Of a stretch of DNA of 64,000 nt, positions 1-8,139 are shown one piece after another. Each line of letters begins with the position of its first letter. Within the stretch, counting starts at the first letter, position 1. The stretch is taken from positions 1,562,335 to 1,626,334 of the forward strand of contig OX638326.1 of NCBI GenBank assembly GCA_951812775.1, read 5' to 3'. This stretch comes from an uncultured Alphaproteobacteria bacterium. Its GTDB lineage: Bacteria; Pseudomonadota; Alphaproteobacteria; MPNO01; UBA2964. A program made the translations under genes and the position numbers. The notes beneath the pieces were generated by a model. The model ran no database searches. It saw only the letters and a program-made list of their open reading frames with translations, and had not been told where the DNA came from.

Positions 1-634
1 ATTTCGGAGCGCACAACATTGCAGCATCGGTGTTATCAATTTGCAGATAGGTTGATCCGGCTGCCGACAAATCCTTAATTTCGTCACGATAGGCCTGCGT
101 TAGATCTTCAAAAAACTCTTCGATATCGGGGTAAACATCTTCATTCACCGCTTCACGCCCACCGCGAACGTAGAATAACGTTGGCGACGGCACAGTTACC
201 TTGATTGTCCGGTCAGTCAGCTCCTTCAGGAATAGGTAGTCCTGCAGAACGATGCCACCTTGCTGACGGCTAATCTTGGCATCGGTATGTGCAACGGGCG
301 GCTGAAATCCTGTTCCCGCAAAGGCATCGCCATCCTCCAGCCGTCGCAATTCGACGCCTTCAAACCTGCCAATTGAGTCATAAGCCCAGGATCCACGACG
401 AAACTCACCATCAGTAGCAACCTGCAAGCCGACGGCTTTTTCAAACGCCACCAGTTCGCGGATGCAGTCATCTTCTATCGAATGCAGCTGATCAAGCGAT
501 ATATCCTCTTCTTCTTTGAAATCCGGGGGCGGCTCCAACTCGAGCCCAGCTTTCCGACGCGCGTCCTTGAGACGTTCCGGACGCAAAAAGCTGCCAACAA
601 CATCGGCACGAAATGGCGGCTTGGTACGGGTCAT
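1..634 (-). CDS. MetE-like (cobalamin-independent methionine synthase II-like) protein, C-terminus cut off by window edge
   Basis: The first 211 codons are visible; the gene runs off the left edge. The start is the ATG at 634-632, 13 bases after the stop of the preceding 2OG oxygenase gene, so it is probably the last gene of the UbiD/2OG operon. The N-terminus reads RADVVGSFLRPERL and residues 74-83 read TDGEFRRGSW. Both are hallmarks of the short MetE-C-terminal-like proteins of the YxjG/YxjH type. Characterised relatives are methyltransferases with a zinc-bound thiol acceptor; the zinc ligands would lie in the missing part. The real substrate is unknown, and its partners suggest a catabolic rather than methionine-synthesis role (inference). 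Confidence 0.8.
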   Translation of the reverse strand, partial: MTRTKPPFRADVVGSFLRPERLKDARRKAGLELEPPPDFKEEEDISLDQLHSIEDDCIRELVAFEKAVGLQVATDGEFRRGSWAYDSIGRFEGVELRRLEDGDAFAGTGFQPPVAHTDAKISRQQGGIVLQDYLFLKELTDRTIKVTVPSPTLFYVRGGREAVNEDVYPDIEEFFEDLTQAYRDEIKDLSAAGSTYLQIDNTDAAMLCAPK

Positions 635-646
635 TTGATCTAATTC

Positions 647-1228
647 CTATTTGAAAGGTTCTTGTCCCAGCACCCACGCCGTAAGAGAGAACCGAGAGCC
701 CGAAGTCACCGGCGCGACCCGATGCAAAACAAAACTGGGGAATATCACGATGGTTCCCCGTTCCCGGGGCGCGATGTCTGTTTGCGGCCCATACCAAGCC
801 TCAAAATTGCCACCTTCATAACTGTCACCATCGCTTAGCTGAACGGTAACGCCAAGTTTGCGCAAACTGAAAGGATGTTTGGAGCTGATGTCCAAGTGCC
901 AGTCGTAATGACCTTCCTTGGTGTATTCCGCCACCTGAAAATCCTCCGACTCAAATAAATCGAACTTCCAGGCTTCCGAATTCAAATGCAGAACAATTTC
1001 GAAAACCTTTTTATAGAGCCATTCCGTTTTCTCAGTTCGTGCTATTCGCGCTATATCACTATCGCGAACCTCCGGTTCAACGCTGCGCTCTCCAACAACA
1101 CCTTTTGCAAGCCCCTCCTCATGTGCAAGAGCTATAACCGCGTCACATTCCTCATTGCTAAAGACACCACGCGCGCTAGCACACATATGCAATACACGGG
1201 ATGAGATGGGAGCAGTCGGGTTTGCCAT
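647..1228 (-). CDS. Prolyl-4-hydroxylase-like 2OG-Fe(II) oxygenase
   Basis: A 193-residue protein of the P4Hc/2OG-FeII_Oxy family. The iron-binding triad is visible as H111-x-D113 (in GHYDWHLDI) and H169 (in FVLHRVAP), with R179 in GSRFSLTAW as the likely 2-oxoglutarate carboxylate ligand. Such enzymes couple 2-oxoglutarate decarboxylation to substrate hydroxylation in the cytoplasm. No signal peptide is seen. The gene starts 3 bases after the UbiD-like stop codon and ends 13 bases before the MetE-like start, so the three are very probably co-transcribed. The substrate is unknown. It could act on a small molecule or on a protein side chain, as some bacterial P4H homologues do. Confidence 0.85.
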   Translation of the reverse strand: MANPTAPISSRVLHMCASARGVFSNEECDAVIALAHEEGLAKGVVGERSVEPEVRDSDIARIARTEKTEWLYKKVFEIVLHLNSEAWKFDLFESEDFQVAEYTKEGHYDWHLDISSKHPFSLRKLGVTVQLSDGDSYEGGNFEAWYGPQTDIAPRERGTIVIFPSFVLHRVAPVTSGSRFSLTAWVLGQEPFK

Positions 1229-1231
1229 GGC

Positions 1232-2689
1232 TCAATCAAACAATTCCGGAAACTTTTCACGCATTTGCGCTTTCAATTCGGGGCTAGCCTCTGCCACAGT
1301 CGGAAATTCATCCTTCCATCCATAGGGCCGACTGGCATCGATAAGCCCGCGGTTATTCTGCCAGGGCGGCTCACGCAATATTGGATCCAACGGCGTTGAC
1401 CATGACCGTTTCACAAACTGCACGTCCTCCGGTGGATCACAGCGGGTCGACATCGCCCAGATCACATCAAACATGTTGGAGGGATCGATATCGTCATCCA
1501 CCACTACCACCCAGCGACCCGCATAATTTCCAGCGTGGCAATTCATCGCGAGCATCCCCGCCTGCGACGCGTGTCCGGGATAAAGCTGTTTAATCGAAAT
1601 TACATTAAACAAACGGCCTGCCCCTGCCTCATGGCACCAAACACCGCTAATGCCATTCAAACCGGCTTTCTCACATTCATCCCATATCATTGCCGATTTC
1701 ACTGCCGCCCGTGCAAAGGTGAAGTTCTCCGGCGGGCGTGACGGGATCGCCAAGGTCAAAATAGGATCGTTACGATGATAGATGCGCTTGATTTCCACGA
1801 CAGGCAGTTCACTGGAAGCCGAAGCGTAATACCCCATAAATTCGCCAAACGGTCCCTCTTCGCGAATTTCATCGCCGTAGATTTCACCCTCCAGCACAAT
1901 CTCTGCATGGGCTGGAATGGGCAGACCATGAATCTCGCTCGGGATCACTTCAAGCGCCCGTCCCCGCATGCCACCAGCATAAGCGAACTCGTCCACCTCA
2001 TGATCGATCTCCTGATGCGACACCAGAAAGAGGAGAGGGTCATGTCCACAAGAAATTAAAACAGGACAGGGTTCACCCTTGGCAAAATATTTTTCGCTGA
2101 TGAGCCGCCCCTGTTTGCCCGGCGACATCCATATGCCGACTGTGTTCTCGTCATGCACCATCACCCGATATGTGGCTGAGTTTACCCAACCTGTGTCGGG
2201 ATCGCGCATAATGACCGCGTCATCGGTACCGATATAGCGCCCACCATCAAGCTCATGAACGAATGGGGCGGGAAATTTCCAGACATTCACCTCATCGTCT
2301 CGCATGATGTTTTCCATGACCGGGCCTGTAGAAACCTCGACCGGCGGAATAAGTTTGAACTCGCGTTTTGAGCGTTCACGATAACTTTTAACGAGATCAA
2401 TCTCATCCTTTGGTTCTGGCAACCCCAGGACAACAGCGAGACGCTTAAAGGCATTGGCAGCGCCGGAGAGAATGCGCATTCCCTCGGGATAGCCTTTGAT
2501 GTTGTCAAACAGCATGGCTTTTGCCCGACCCGGCTTCGCCGCAGCGGTCATTTCTGAAATCGCGCCAACTTCCAGATTCCAGTCCGCGCCATCAACATGC
2601 GCAACCTCGCCCATCTCCTCGAACTGCTCCAATAAATCGCGCAGATCCTGATAGCCTTCGTTGCGCCGGGGCGCTTCCTCATTCGCCAT
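1232..2689 (-). CDS. UbiD-family (prenylated-FMN dependent) decarboxylase
   Basis: A 485-residue UbiD/FDC-like protein. The family reversibly decarboxylates unsaturated or aromatic carboxylic acids using prenylated FMN and metal. The cofactor region NSATYRVMVHDENTVGIW contains the conserved Asn and Arg. The EEGPFGEFMGYY segment supplies the two glutamates of the E-R-E catalytic set. I chose the ATG at 2689 because GGAG lies 8 bases before it; an in-frame upstream start at 2731 lacks such a site. It is first in an operon with a 2OG oxygenase and a MetE-like protein. No UbiX-type prenyltransferase gene is in the window. Ubiquinone synthesis is unlikely given the context; aromatic acid breakdown is an inference. 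Confidence 0.9.
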   Translation of the reverse strand: MANEEAPRRNEGYQDLRDLLEQFEEMGEVAHVDGADWNLEVGAISEMTAAAKPGRAKAMLFDNIKGYPEGMRILSGAANAFKRLAVVLGLPEPKDEIDLVKSYRERSKREFKLIPPVEVSTGPVMENIMRDDEVNVWKFPAPFVHELDGGRYIGTDDAVIMRDPDTGWVNSATYRVMVHDENTVGIWMSPGKQGRLISEKYFAKGEPCPVLISCGHDPLLFLVSHQEIDHEVDEFAYAGGMRGRALEVIPSEIHGLPIPAHAEIVLEGEIYGDEIREEGPFGEFMGYYASASSELPVVEIKRIYHRNDPILTLAIPSRPPENFTFARAAVKSAMIWDECEKAGLNGISGVWCHEAGAGRLFNVISIKQLYPGHASQAGMLAMNCHAGNYAGRWVVVVDDDIDPSNMFDVIWAMSTRCDPPEDVQFVKRSWSTPLDPILREPPWQNNRGLIDASRPYGWKDEFPTVAEASPELKAQMREKFPELFD

Positions 2690-2940
2690 TACCAATACTC
2701 CAAAGCAGTATTTTGAAAGATGGAAGAGCAACTTTTATAGCCTGAAGGGTCCAGCAACAAGGGACACCCCAGATTGGACAAAGTATGGAAGCTCCTTGAA
2801 TGAACAACCAAAATGTAGGTTAGAAACCGGTTCCAATGTCAGGCTTAACCAGCTTGCCCGGCCAATCAATTGCCGAGGAACTCGTTAGCTCTGCTGTATC
2901 TGTGGGCACCAAATAATCGCCCGCTTAAATCTCGGCCAAC

Positions 2941-3999
2941 CTATTCGGCATCCAGCGGTGCCACAAACTTCGTCGTCTCGTCATAAATACCCTGGGTGAA
3001 TTTGTGAATCTCAGGCGGCAAGAGCCGTCTGTCACCGGTGTTCATCCACAGACGCAAGAGATGACGTTTGCGCTCAGGCTCCGGCCAATCCTCGAAATCT
3101 GTTCGCGAATGAAGAGTCACATGGTTCATGACGTAGCTGATATCGCCCCGTCCCAAGGGCACTTCAATGGCAATTTCCGGCGCGATATCGCGGAACATCT
3201 GAAGCGCTTCCTTTTGGGATTCGGTAAATTTTGGCACGCCAGGTAACATCTGGCCTTTGTTCAAGGCCGAACTGACTCCCCGCACTGCAAAATATCCCTC
3301 GTGGAAATTGAAGATGCCCTGCCGAATATAAGGGTCCTTCTGCCCGGGATGCTTTTCGTTCGAAAGTTGGCGATAGAACTTCCATCCAAGTTCTTTTGCC
3401 AAATCCGGGCGTCGTTTCAGCATTTCATTGTAAAGCGTTACCGCACTACAGACGAGGTGTTCACCGCCTGACTTGGCATCATGAATACAACCCAGCGCGA
3501 GGACATCAGCCTGATCACAATGGAAAACCATATGGGCATTTGTTTTATAGCCACGCGTCTTGGAATAGTCGCCGCCGATATCTTTTACATGCCCCAGAAG
3601 ATGTCCTTGGCGATTTTGCGAAAGCGCCCGGCCGACATAGACAGAAATGCCCCAAAATGCAGCCGCATACTGGGCGCGGTTAAAGTCGTCTATCGGTAAG
3701 CCCTGAATTAGGACGAGACCTCGCCCCTCCATCAGTTCATCCTGAACATCCTGGAGACGCGGGCCCAATGTTGGCAGCGGGAAGTCTTCTTTAGTAATGT
3801 CCTTGATATCAAGGCCACGTTCCTCAACGCCCGCGACTGCCGTCTTTACTTCGGCGATTTCACTATCTGACAACCGATAAATCCAATCGTCATTCGCCAG
3901 AATATCGTCCGGATACCACATAGCCGGATCGATAAGTGGTTTGCCCAGCTCACCTGGTTCGCGAGGTAAACTACTACGTTTCCACGTATTTTCAGCCAT
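2941..3999 (-). CDS. TauD/TfdA-type 2OG-Fe(II) dioxygenase
   Basis: A 352-residue protein of the TauD/TfdA superfamily. H160-C-D162 (in MVFHCDQADVLAL) and H297 (in NHVTLHSRTDFEDW) form the iron site, and an arginine in RKRHLLRLW is the likely 2-oxoglutarate ligand. The N-terminal 90 residues before the core are longer than in TauD itself, as in larger family members. The upstream gap to the UbiD-like gene is about 250 bases with no visible feature, so it probably has its own transcript. The substrate is not predictable; the TauD family includes sulfonate, phenoxyacid, carnitine-precursor and halogenating enzymes. Confidence 0.85.
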   Translation of the reverse strand: MAENTWKRSSLPREPGELGKPLIDPAMWYPDDILANDDWIYRLSDSEIAEVKTAVAGVEERGLDIKDITKEDFPLPTLGPRLQDVQDELMEGRGLVLIQGLPIDDFNRAQYAAAFWGISVYVGRALSQNRQGHLLGHVKDIGGDYSKTRGYKTNAHMVFHCDQADVLALGCIHDAKSGGEHLVCSAVTLYNEMLKRRPDLAKELGWKFYRQLSNEKHPGQKDPYIRQGIFNFHEGYFAVRGVSSALNKGQMLPGVPKFTESQKEALQMFRDIAPEIAIEVPLGRGDISYVMNHVTLHSRTDFEDWPEPERKRHLLRLWMNTGDRRLLPPEIHKFTQGIYDETTKFVAPLDAE

Positions 4000-4092
4000 A
4001 AGCCTAATCCCGTCCTGTAAAATTTATGCTCTATTTTGTCATAATAACCGGAAATGCAAAATGCCTATTTCCGACAGCAATGTTTGCGTTTT

Positions 4093-4821
4093 TCAGCCAA
4101 TTTTATGACGTTTTACTTTCACCTGGCCAGACGGTGTCAGCCTGACCACATTCACTGTTTTAGCGAGATCAGGAGAACCCGAATAATAGGCTGGGACTGA
4201 TTTGTCTCCAACCCTGACAGGCCGGTTCCAATGCCCCAATGCCACGTAATCTGCGCCAGTCGCAGCGAGTTCTGCATCGTCAAATAACCATGACGCTCTA
4301 AGCGCCGTTCGCCGGTCAGCAACCGGTTCGTAATGGCCATGGGCCAATGCCACCTGCCAGCGGGTCTTGCGCCGCAGCGGTTTCGCCAGCGGGTTCATAT
4401 CGTCATAGTTATGATGGGCCCGCCCCCAAATCTCCAAATCCAAATCGGCAAACTGTATTGCCCGCTTGTGAGTGACGCCGAGAATATGAAGATTATCCGC
4501 CTTCGCCATTGATTTGTGATGCCACGGCGAATCCGGAATTGCTGGATCGTGATTGCCAGGCAGAGCAACAACGTGCATCGGTGCGTCGCTCATAATATTT
4601 GCGGCTTTTGTAACAATATCGCTGGCGAGCCGGTTATGTTCGAAAACGTCACCGACAAGAAGAACGATATCGGCTTTCACGGCCTCAGCGGTTGTCAAAA
4701 CATCCAGCAGAGGGTTCGTGCCGTCACCATCATTCGCCCGGGCTGTATATCCATCATCCACATGGATGTCCGAGCTATGAACAAGCACGATTTCTTTTGA
4801 AGCCTTGATCGATTTACTCAC
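4093..4821 (-). CDS. Metallophosphoesterase (calcineurin-like, SbcD/YkuE-like)
   Basis: A 242-residue single-domain metallophosphoesterase. All family motifs are present in order: DxH in SSDIHVD, GDxF in LVGDVFEHN, GNHD in LPGNHDP, and the two C-terminal histidine motifs AHGHYEP and LGHWNRP. These bind a di-metal centre that cleaves phosphoesters. It lacks the SbcD capping domain, and no sbcC lies next to it, so a nuclease role is not supported. The assigned start is GTG at 4821 with no strong ribosome binding site, so the true start could be further in. Neighbours do not indicate a substrate. Confidence 0.8.
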   Translation of the reverse strand: MSKSIKASKEIVLVHSSDIHVDDGYTARANDGDGTNPLLDVLTTAEAVKADIVLLVGDVFEHNRLASDIVTKAANIMSDAPMHVVALPGNHDPAIPDSPWHHKSMAKADNLHILGVTHKRAIQFADLDLEIWGRAHHNYDDMNPLAKPLRRKTRWQVALAHGHYEPVADRRTALRASWLFDDAELAATGADYVALGHWNRPVRVGDKSVPAYYSGSPDLAKTVNVVRLTPSGQVKVKRHKIG

Positions 4822-4892
4822 GAAGGGGAAATCCGTTTTATTGATCTTTTTGTTAATACTGATGTCACGAGTGACGCCAAGACCGCACTATT

Positions 4893-5828
4893 CTACCCCC
4901 GACTGGCATGCGCGTCCAAGGAGCCACAAATCTCCCGTATTTGTTCGCGGTACCAGATATGTCTGGGGTCGCCATCATAACGAGCCGGCCAAACCAGAAA
5001 ATGGCCTAGCGGCCCGAGTTCCAATGGCAACTCTGTATGAATGAGGTTATGGCTTTTGCCAAAGATGGTTGCCAGCCTTTTTGTAAAAACAGCGATCATA
5101 TCTGAAGAACATAAGAGTTCTGGCACGGCAGAAAAACCACCGACAAAGACCTTTGCAATTCGCTCCAATCCGCGATCAGCAAGTAAATTATCGAAGGCGG
5201 CCCGTTGGCCACCTGTGGCACTTACGACGATATGCGGATACGAAACCAACACTTTAGCATCGAAGGAGGTCGTTTCCGAAAGCATTGGATGTCCTTGGCG
5301 ACATACACAAACCAACTCCTCATCAAACAGTCATTCTGACCGTAAATGTGTCGGCAGGTTTTCGGGCCAACCCAGCGCCAAATCAATTTCGTCATTTTCA
5401 AACAGACTAATCGTTTGGTCCCGATCAGTTGTTTTTACATGAAGACCTAACCCCGGCGCCGTCTCGCCCAACCGCTCCACCAATGGCGGCAAGACCGAGA
5501 GGCTGAGTCTGTCCGGCAGCCCGATACGTAAAATACCCACTGCCGTTGAAGGATCGAATTGTGCCCCTTCCGAAAGGCAAATTTCGGCAAGCTGCATAAT
5601 GTCATGTAGAGGGTCACGGAGTGCTTCAGCCCGCGGTGTCAACGTAAGACCACCGGCGCCTCTAACCAGAAGTTCATCACCCAAGAGTTTTCTCAGTCGA
5701 TTCAAAGCGTTGCTGATCGCTGGCTGGGTCCGGCCAAGCCTTTCGGCTGCGCGGGTAACGTTTTGCTCTTCGATCAAGGTGTTCAAGACCTTGAGGAGAT
5801 TCATATCTAGATTGGCGAGATATGACAT
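4893..5828 (-). pseudogene. LysR-type transcriptional regulator split by an in-frame TGA
   Basis: Together the two halves make a normal 311-codon LysR protein in one frame: an N-terminal winged helix-turn-helix (about residues 5-65, AERLGRTQPAISNALNRLRK) and a periplasmic-binding-like effector domain. Codon 166, at 5333-5331, is TGA between LPTHLRSE and LFDEELVCVCRQGHP. That position is usually an ordinary residue, so a point change such as CGA or TGG to TGA explains it. The truncated product would keep the DNA-binding domain but lose half the effector domain. It follows two other broken genes on the same strand, which it presumably controlled. A sequencing error cannot be excluded for this single base. 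Confidence 0.85.
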
Positions 5829-5902
5829 AGACCCTCTACAGTCATTAAATCAATTAAAGTAACAATATTTATTGATTACAGAAATAACTAGAGGTCGCAC
5901 CG

Positions 5903-6507
5903 TCAACCATCTCCCGAGGCTTTGACGTTTCTTGCAAAGGCAATGACCTCATCGAGCGGCAGATCACCCGTCTTCTGAACAATTTGTTTCATTATGGAGA
6001 GCGCATCTGCAGAGTACCCGGCCAGTGTTTCAGCAACTCGTTCCGCCTCGAGCATCAGATCTTCAGAATCGACAACATAACTCACTAAGCCCATCTGGCG
6101 GGCCTCATCAACATCTATGCTACGCCCGGTCGAATACAGGTCGAATACAGGTCGAATACAGCTTTTTCCCCGATATGTTTCACGAGTAACGGCAAAACGC
6201 CTGCAACAGTGAAACCCCTTTTAATTTCCGGATAGCCAAACTTCGCCTCATGGCTGGCGATTACCATGTCGCATGCAATAGCAAGCGCAGCCCCGCCGCC
6301 CAAAGCCGGGCCGTCCACAACCGCAATAACAGGTTTGGTCTTTGCCGCCAACAGAACTACCCGGACATCCTTATCTGCCTCGGCATTCTCAAGCGTCTCG
6401 ATCAACGCCTCGACCAGTTCAGAATTAAGCGCGTTCCGCTTTTCCGGGCGTTGCATGGTTAATCGCAAGAGCGATCCGTTTCGGTCTATTCTCAGGACAT
6501 CACTCAT
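5903..6507 (-). pseudogene. Enoyl-CoA hydratase/isomerase family gene, internally deleted and frameshifted
   Basis: The reading starts like a crotonase (MSDVLRIDRNGSLLRLTMQR, EKRNALN) and continues through VDGPALGGGAALAIACDMVIAS. Between VRVVLLAA and KTKPVIAVVDG about 60 residues are missing without a frame change. That segment normally holds the first oxyanion-hole peptide, so the product would be inactive. A second lesion follows: three copies of an 11-bp unit at 6129-6161 shift the frame to an early stop. With two copies the frame reads AVFDLYSTGRSIDVDEARQM and continues into GLVSYVVDSED, a normal crotonase C-terminus. Corrected length is only about 197 residues against the usual 255-265. 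It lies between a broken oxidoreductase and a broken regulator. Confidence 0.9.
6129..6161. repeat. 11-bp unit in three exact tandem copies
   Basis: The unit GTCGAATACAG occurs three times head to tail. Two copies keep the enoyl-CoA hydratase frame open, so the third is the likely recent addition, by replication slippage. Confidence 0.95.
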
Positions 6508-6516
6508 CTTCGTCTC

Positions 6517-7452
6517 TTAGCGTACGACCAGGACAATTTTGCCCCGCACATGCTCGGTCGCGCTCAGTTCATGTGCCTTTTTGATCTGATCAAGTGGCAG
6601 CTCAGTGATTTCGGGTGCCCAAACCGCGCCCTGGGCTACGAGATCGGAGATAACCGCCATATGACCGGCGGCGCGCGGCACTTTAGGTCGTAGATATTCA
6701 ATATCATCACGAGGTGAATATTCTTCTGGCGGTCGTGTGATGTAGACCAGCCGACCATCTGGTTTTAAAACCGTTTCGCTGCGCGACGGCACCTCTCCGC
6801 CTACCGTTTCATAAACGACGTCGCATTCTTTAACGATTTCGGTGAAATCCTGATTTCGATAATCAATTACAATATCCGCGCCCAGACTTTTTACATAGTC
6901 GTGATTGGGCGCGCTTGCCGGTGCATAGACTTTCGCGCCAACATGTTTCGCATGTTGAACCGCAAAACCGCCGACACCACCCGCAGCGGCATGTATTAAA
7001 ATCGTTTCACCCGACGTCAAACCAGCGACATCATCCAGCGACATCATCCAGCGATACAAGCGCCGTTAGTCCAACCAGCGCAATTGCCGCTGCCTCCTTA
7101 TGAGACATTGAGGATGGCTTTCTAGCGAGTTGATTGGCGGGAACCGTCAACGCTTCGGCATAACACCTCCGCTGGTCCTGAGCTGTTGTGCCATAGACCT
7201 CATCGCCTACTGAGAACTCTGTTACGCCTTCTCCGACAGATCGCACAACCCCGGAACGACACCCAACACGTGCGGGAAATTCAGTCTTAAGGCCGCCTGG
7301 CGTTCCCCATTCCTAATTTTCCAATCTACCGGATTCACGCTTGCCGCATGAATATCCGCAACAACCTCCCCTGGACCTGGAACCGGATCCAGAACATTGC
7401 GAAAGGCAAGGACTTCGACCCCACCATAATTATCAATCTCAACCGCTTTCAT
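6517..7452 (-). pseudogene. NAD(P)H:quinone oxidoreductase-like MDR gene with two frameshifts
   Basis: Three overlapping reading frames join into one zinc-independent medium-chain dehydrogenase of about 308 residues. The N-terminus (MKAVEIDNYGGVEVLAFRNV) and the middle (VRSVGEGVTEFSVGDEVYG) are separated near 7245-7255, where about 4 bases seem to be missing from the usual LGxDFSGVV stretch. The middle and the C-terminal half (GETILIHAAAGGVGGFAVQ, the nucleotide-binding glycine motif) are separated by a 13-bp tandem duplication at 7024-7049. Removing one copy gives LTALVSLDDVAGLTSGET, which reads normally. With two lesions it is a genuine pseudogene. It was probably first in an operon with the broken hydratase, 9 bases downstream, and the LysR gene. 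Confidence 0.9.
7024..7049. repeat. 13-bp unit in two exact tandem copies
   Basis: AGCGACATCATCC is repeated exactly twice and followed by a partial AGCGA. One copy restores the oxidoreductase frame, so the duplication is a frameshifting slippage event. Confidence 0.95.
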
Positions 7453-7573
7453 TTTGTTCCCAATACTACAAAATTTCGTATCGACAGAATGACCCAGAAT
7501 TTAAACCGCCGCCACCGTTGCCGCATCCCATTCTGTCGTGCAATCTGCTGAAAACAAATCCAGGGAGGGATCC

Positions 7574-8125
7574 ATGGCCAGATTGGCGCCAATTCCACGC
7601 GAAGAGATGACCGAACAACAGGGTATATTGCACGACCGTATCGCTGCTCAACGAACGGGCGGACAGGTCGGTGGTCCCTTTGCGGTCATGCTCCATGCGC
7701 CAAATATTTGTGACCCGGTCTCGCAGTTTATCGACCAATTGATGTCGGACTCACCGCTGGCCCACAATCTCAAGGAGGTAACAATCCTGACGATCGCCCA
7801 GGCCTATCAGGCACCTTATGAATGGGTTGTCCATGAGCGGCGGGCGCGACGATTTGGATTGGATGATGCGGTTATCGAAGCGCTTAAGGCGGGACAAACC
7901 CCAGACTTCTCAGATCAGACCGAAAAACTCGTCTATGACATTACTAAAGAAATGCTCGACCAACGCCGCATAAGCGATGCGCTATACCAACAGGCCGAGG
8001 CGGCCCTGGGCAAGGAACCGCTGGTCGAATTTATCATTTTGCTGGGCTTCTATATTTCTGTCGCCGTCCTACTGGTTTCCTTCGATGTAGAAGGCCCCGA
8101 CGGCGAGAATCCCTTTTCGTCCTGA
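7574..8125 (+). CDS. Carboxymuconolactone decarboxylase (CMD)-like protein
   Basis: A 183-residue all-helical CMD/AhpD-like protein. The ATG at 7574 has a strong GGGAGGGA site before it; in-frame upstream codons lack one. The core signature is VTILTIAQAYQAPYEWVVHE. The Cys-x-x-Cys/His redox pair of AhpD is absent, with Tyr-Glu-Trp-Val-Val-His instead, so a peroxidase role is unlikely. The family includes lactone decarboxylases and many proteins of unknown function. The bicupin gene starts 14 bases downstream, so the two are probably an operon and may act on the same compound (inference). A second protein with the same EW-x-x-H motif is encoded at 17867-18472. Confidence 0.8.
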   Translation: MARLAPIPREEMTEQQGILHDRIAAQRTGGQVGGPFAVMLHAPNICDPVSQFIDQLMSDSPLAHNLKEVTILTIAQAYQAPYEWVVHERRARRFGLDDAVIEALKAGQTPDFSDQTEKLVYDITKEMLDQRRISDALYQQAEAALGKEPLVEFIILLGFYISVAVLLVSFDVEGPDGENPFSS

Positions 8126-8139
8126 CCGGGAACCAAACT

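Noticed and set aside
1232-2689. Ubiquinone-pathway ubiD
   Set aside because: The operon context with a 2OG oxygenase and a MetE-like protein favours a catabolic decarboxylase, and no ubiquinone genes are nearby.
4093-4821. SbcD nuclease subunit
   Set aside because: Only the phosphoesterase domain is present, the capping domain is missing and there is no sbcC next to it.
5331-5333. Selenocysteine reading of the TGA in the LysR gene
   Set aside because: LysR proteins have no redox residue at this position, no bacterial selenocysteine hairpin is visible just after the codon, and neighbouring genes are decayed too.
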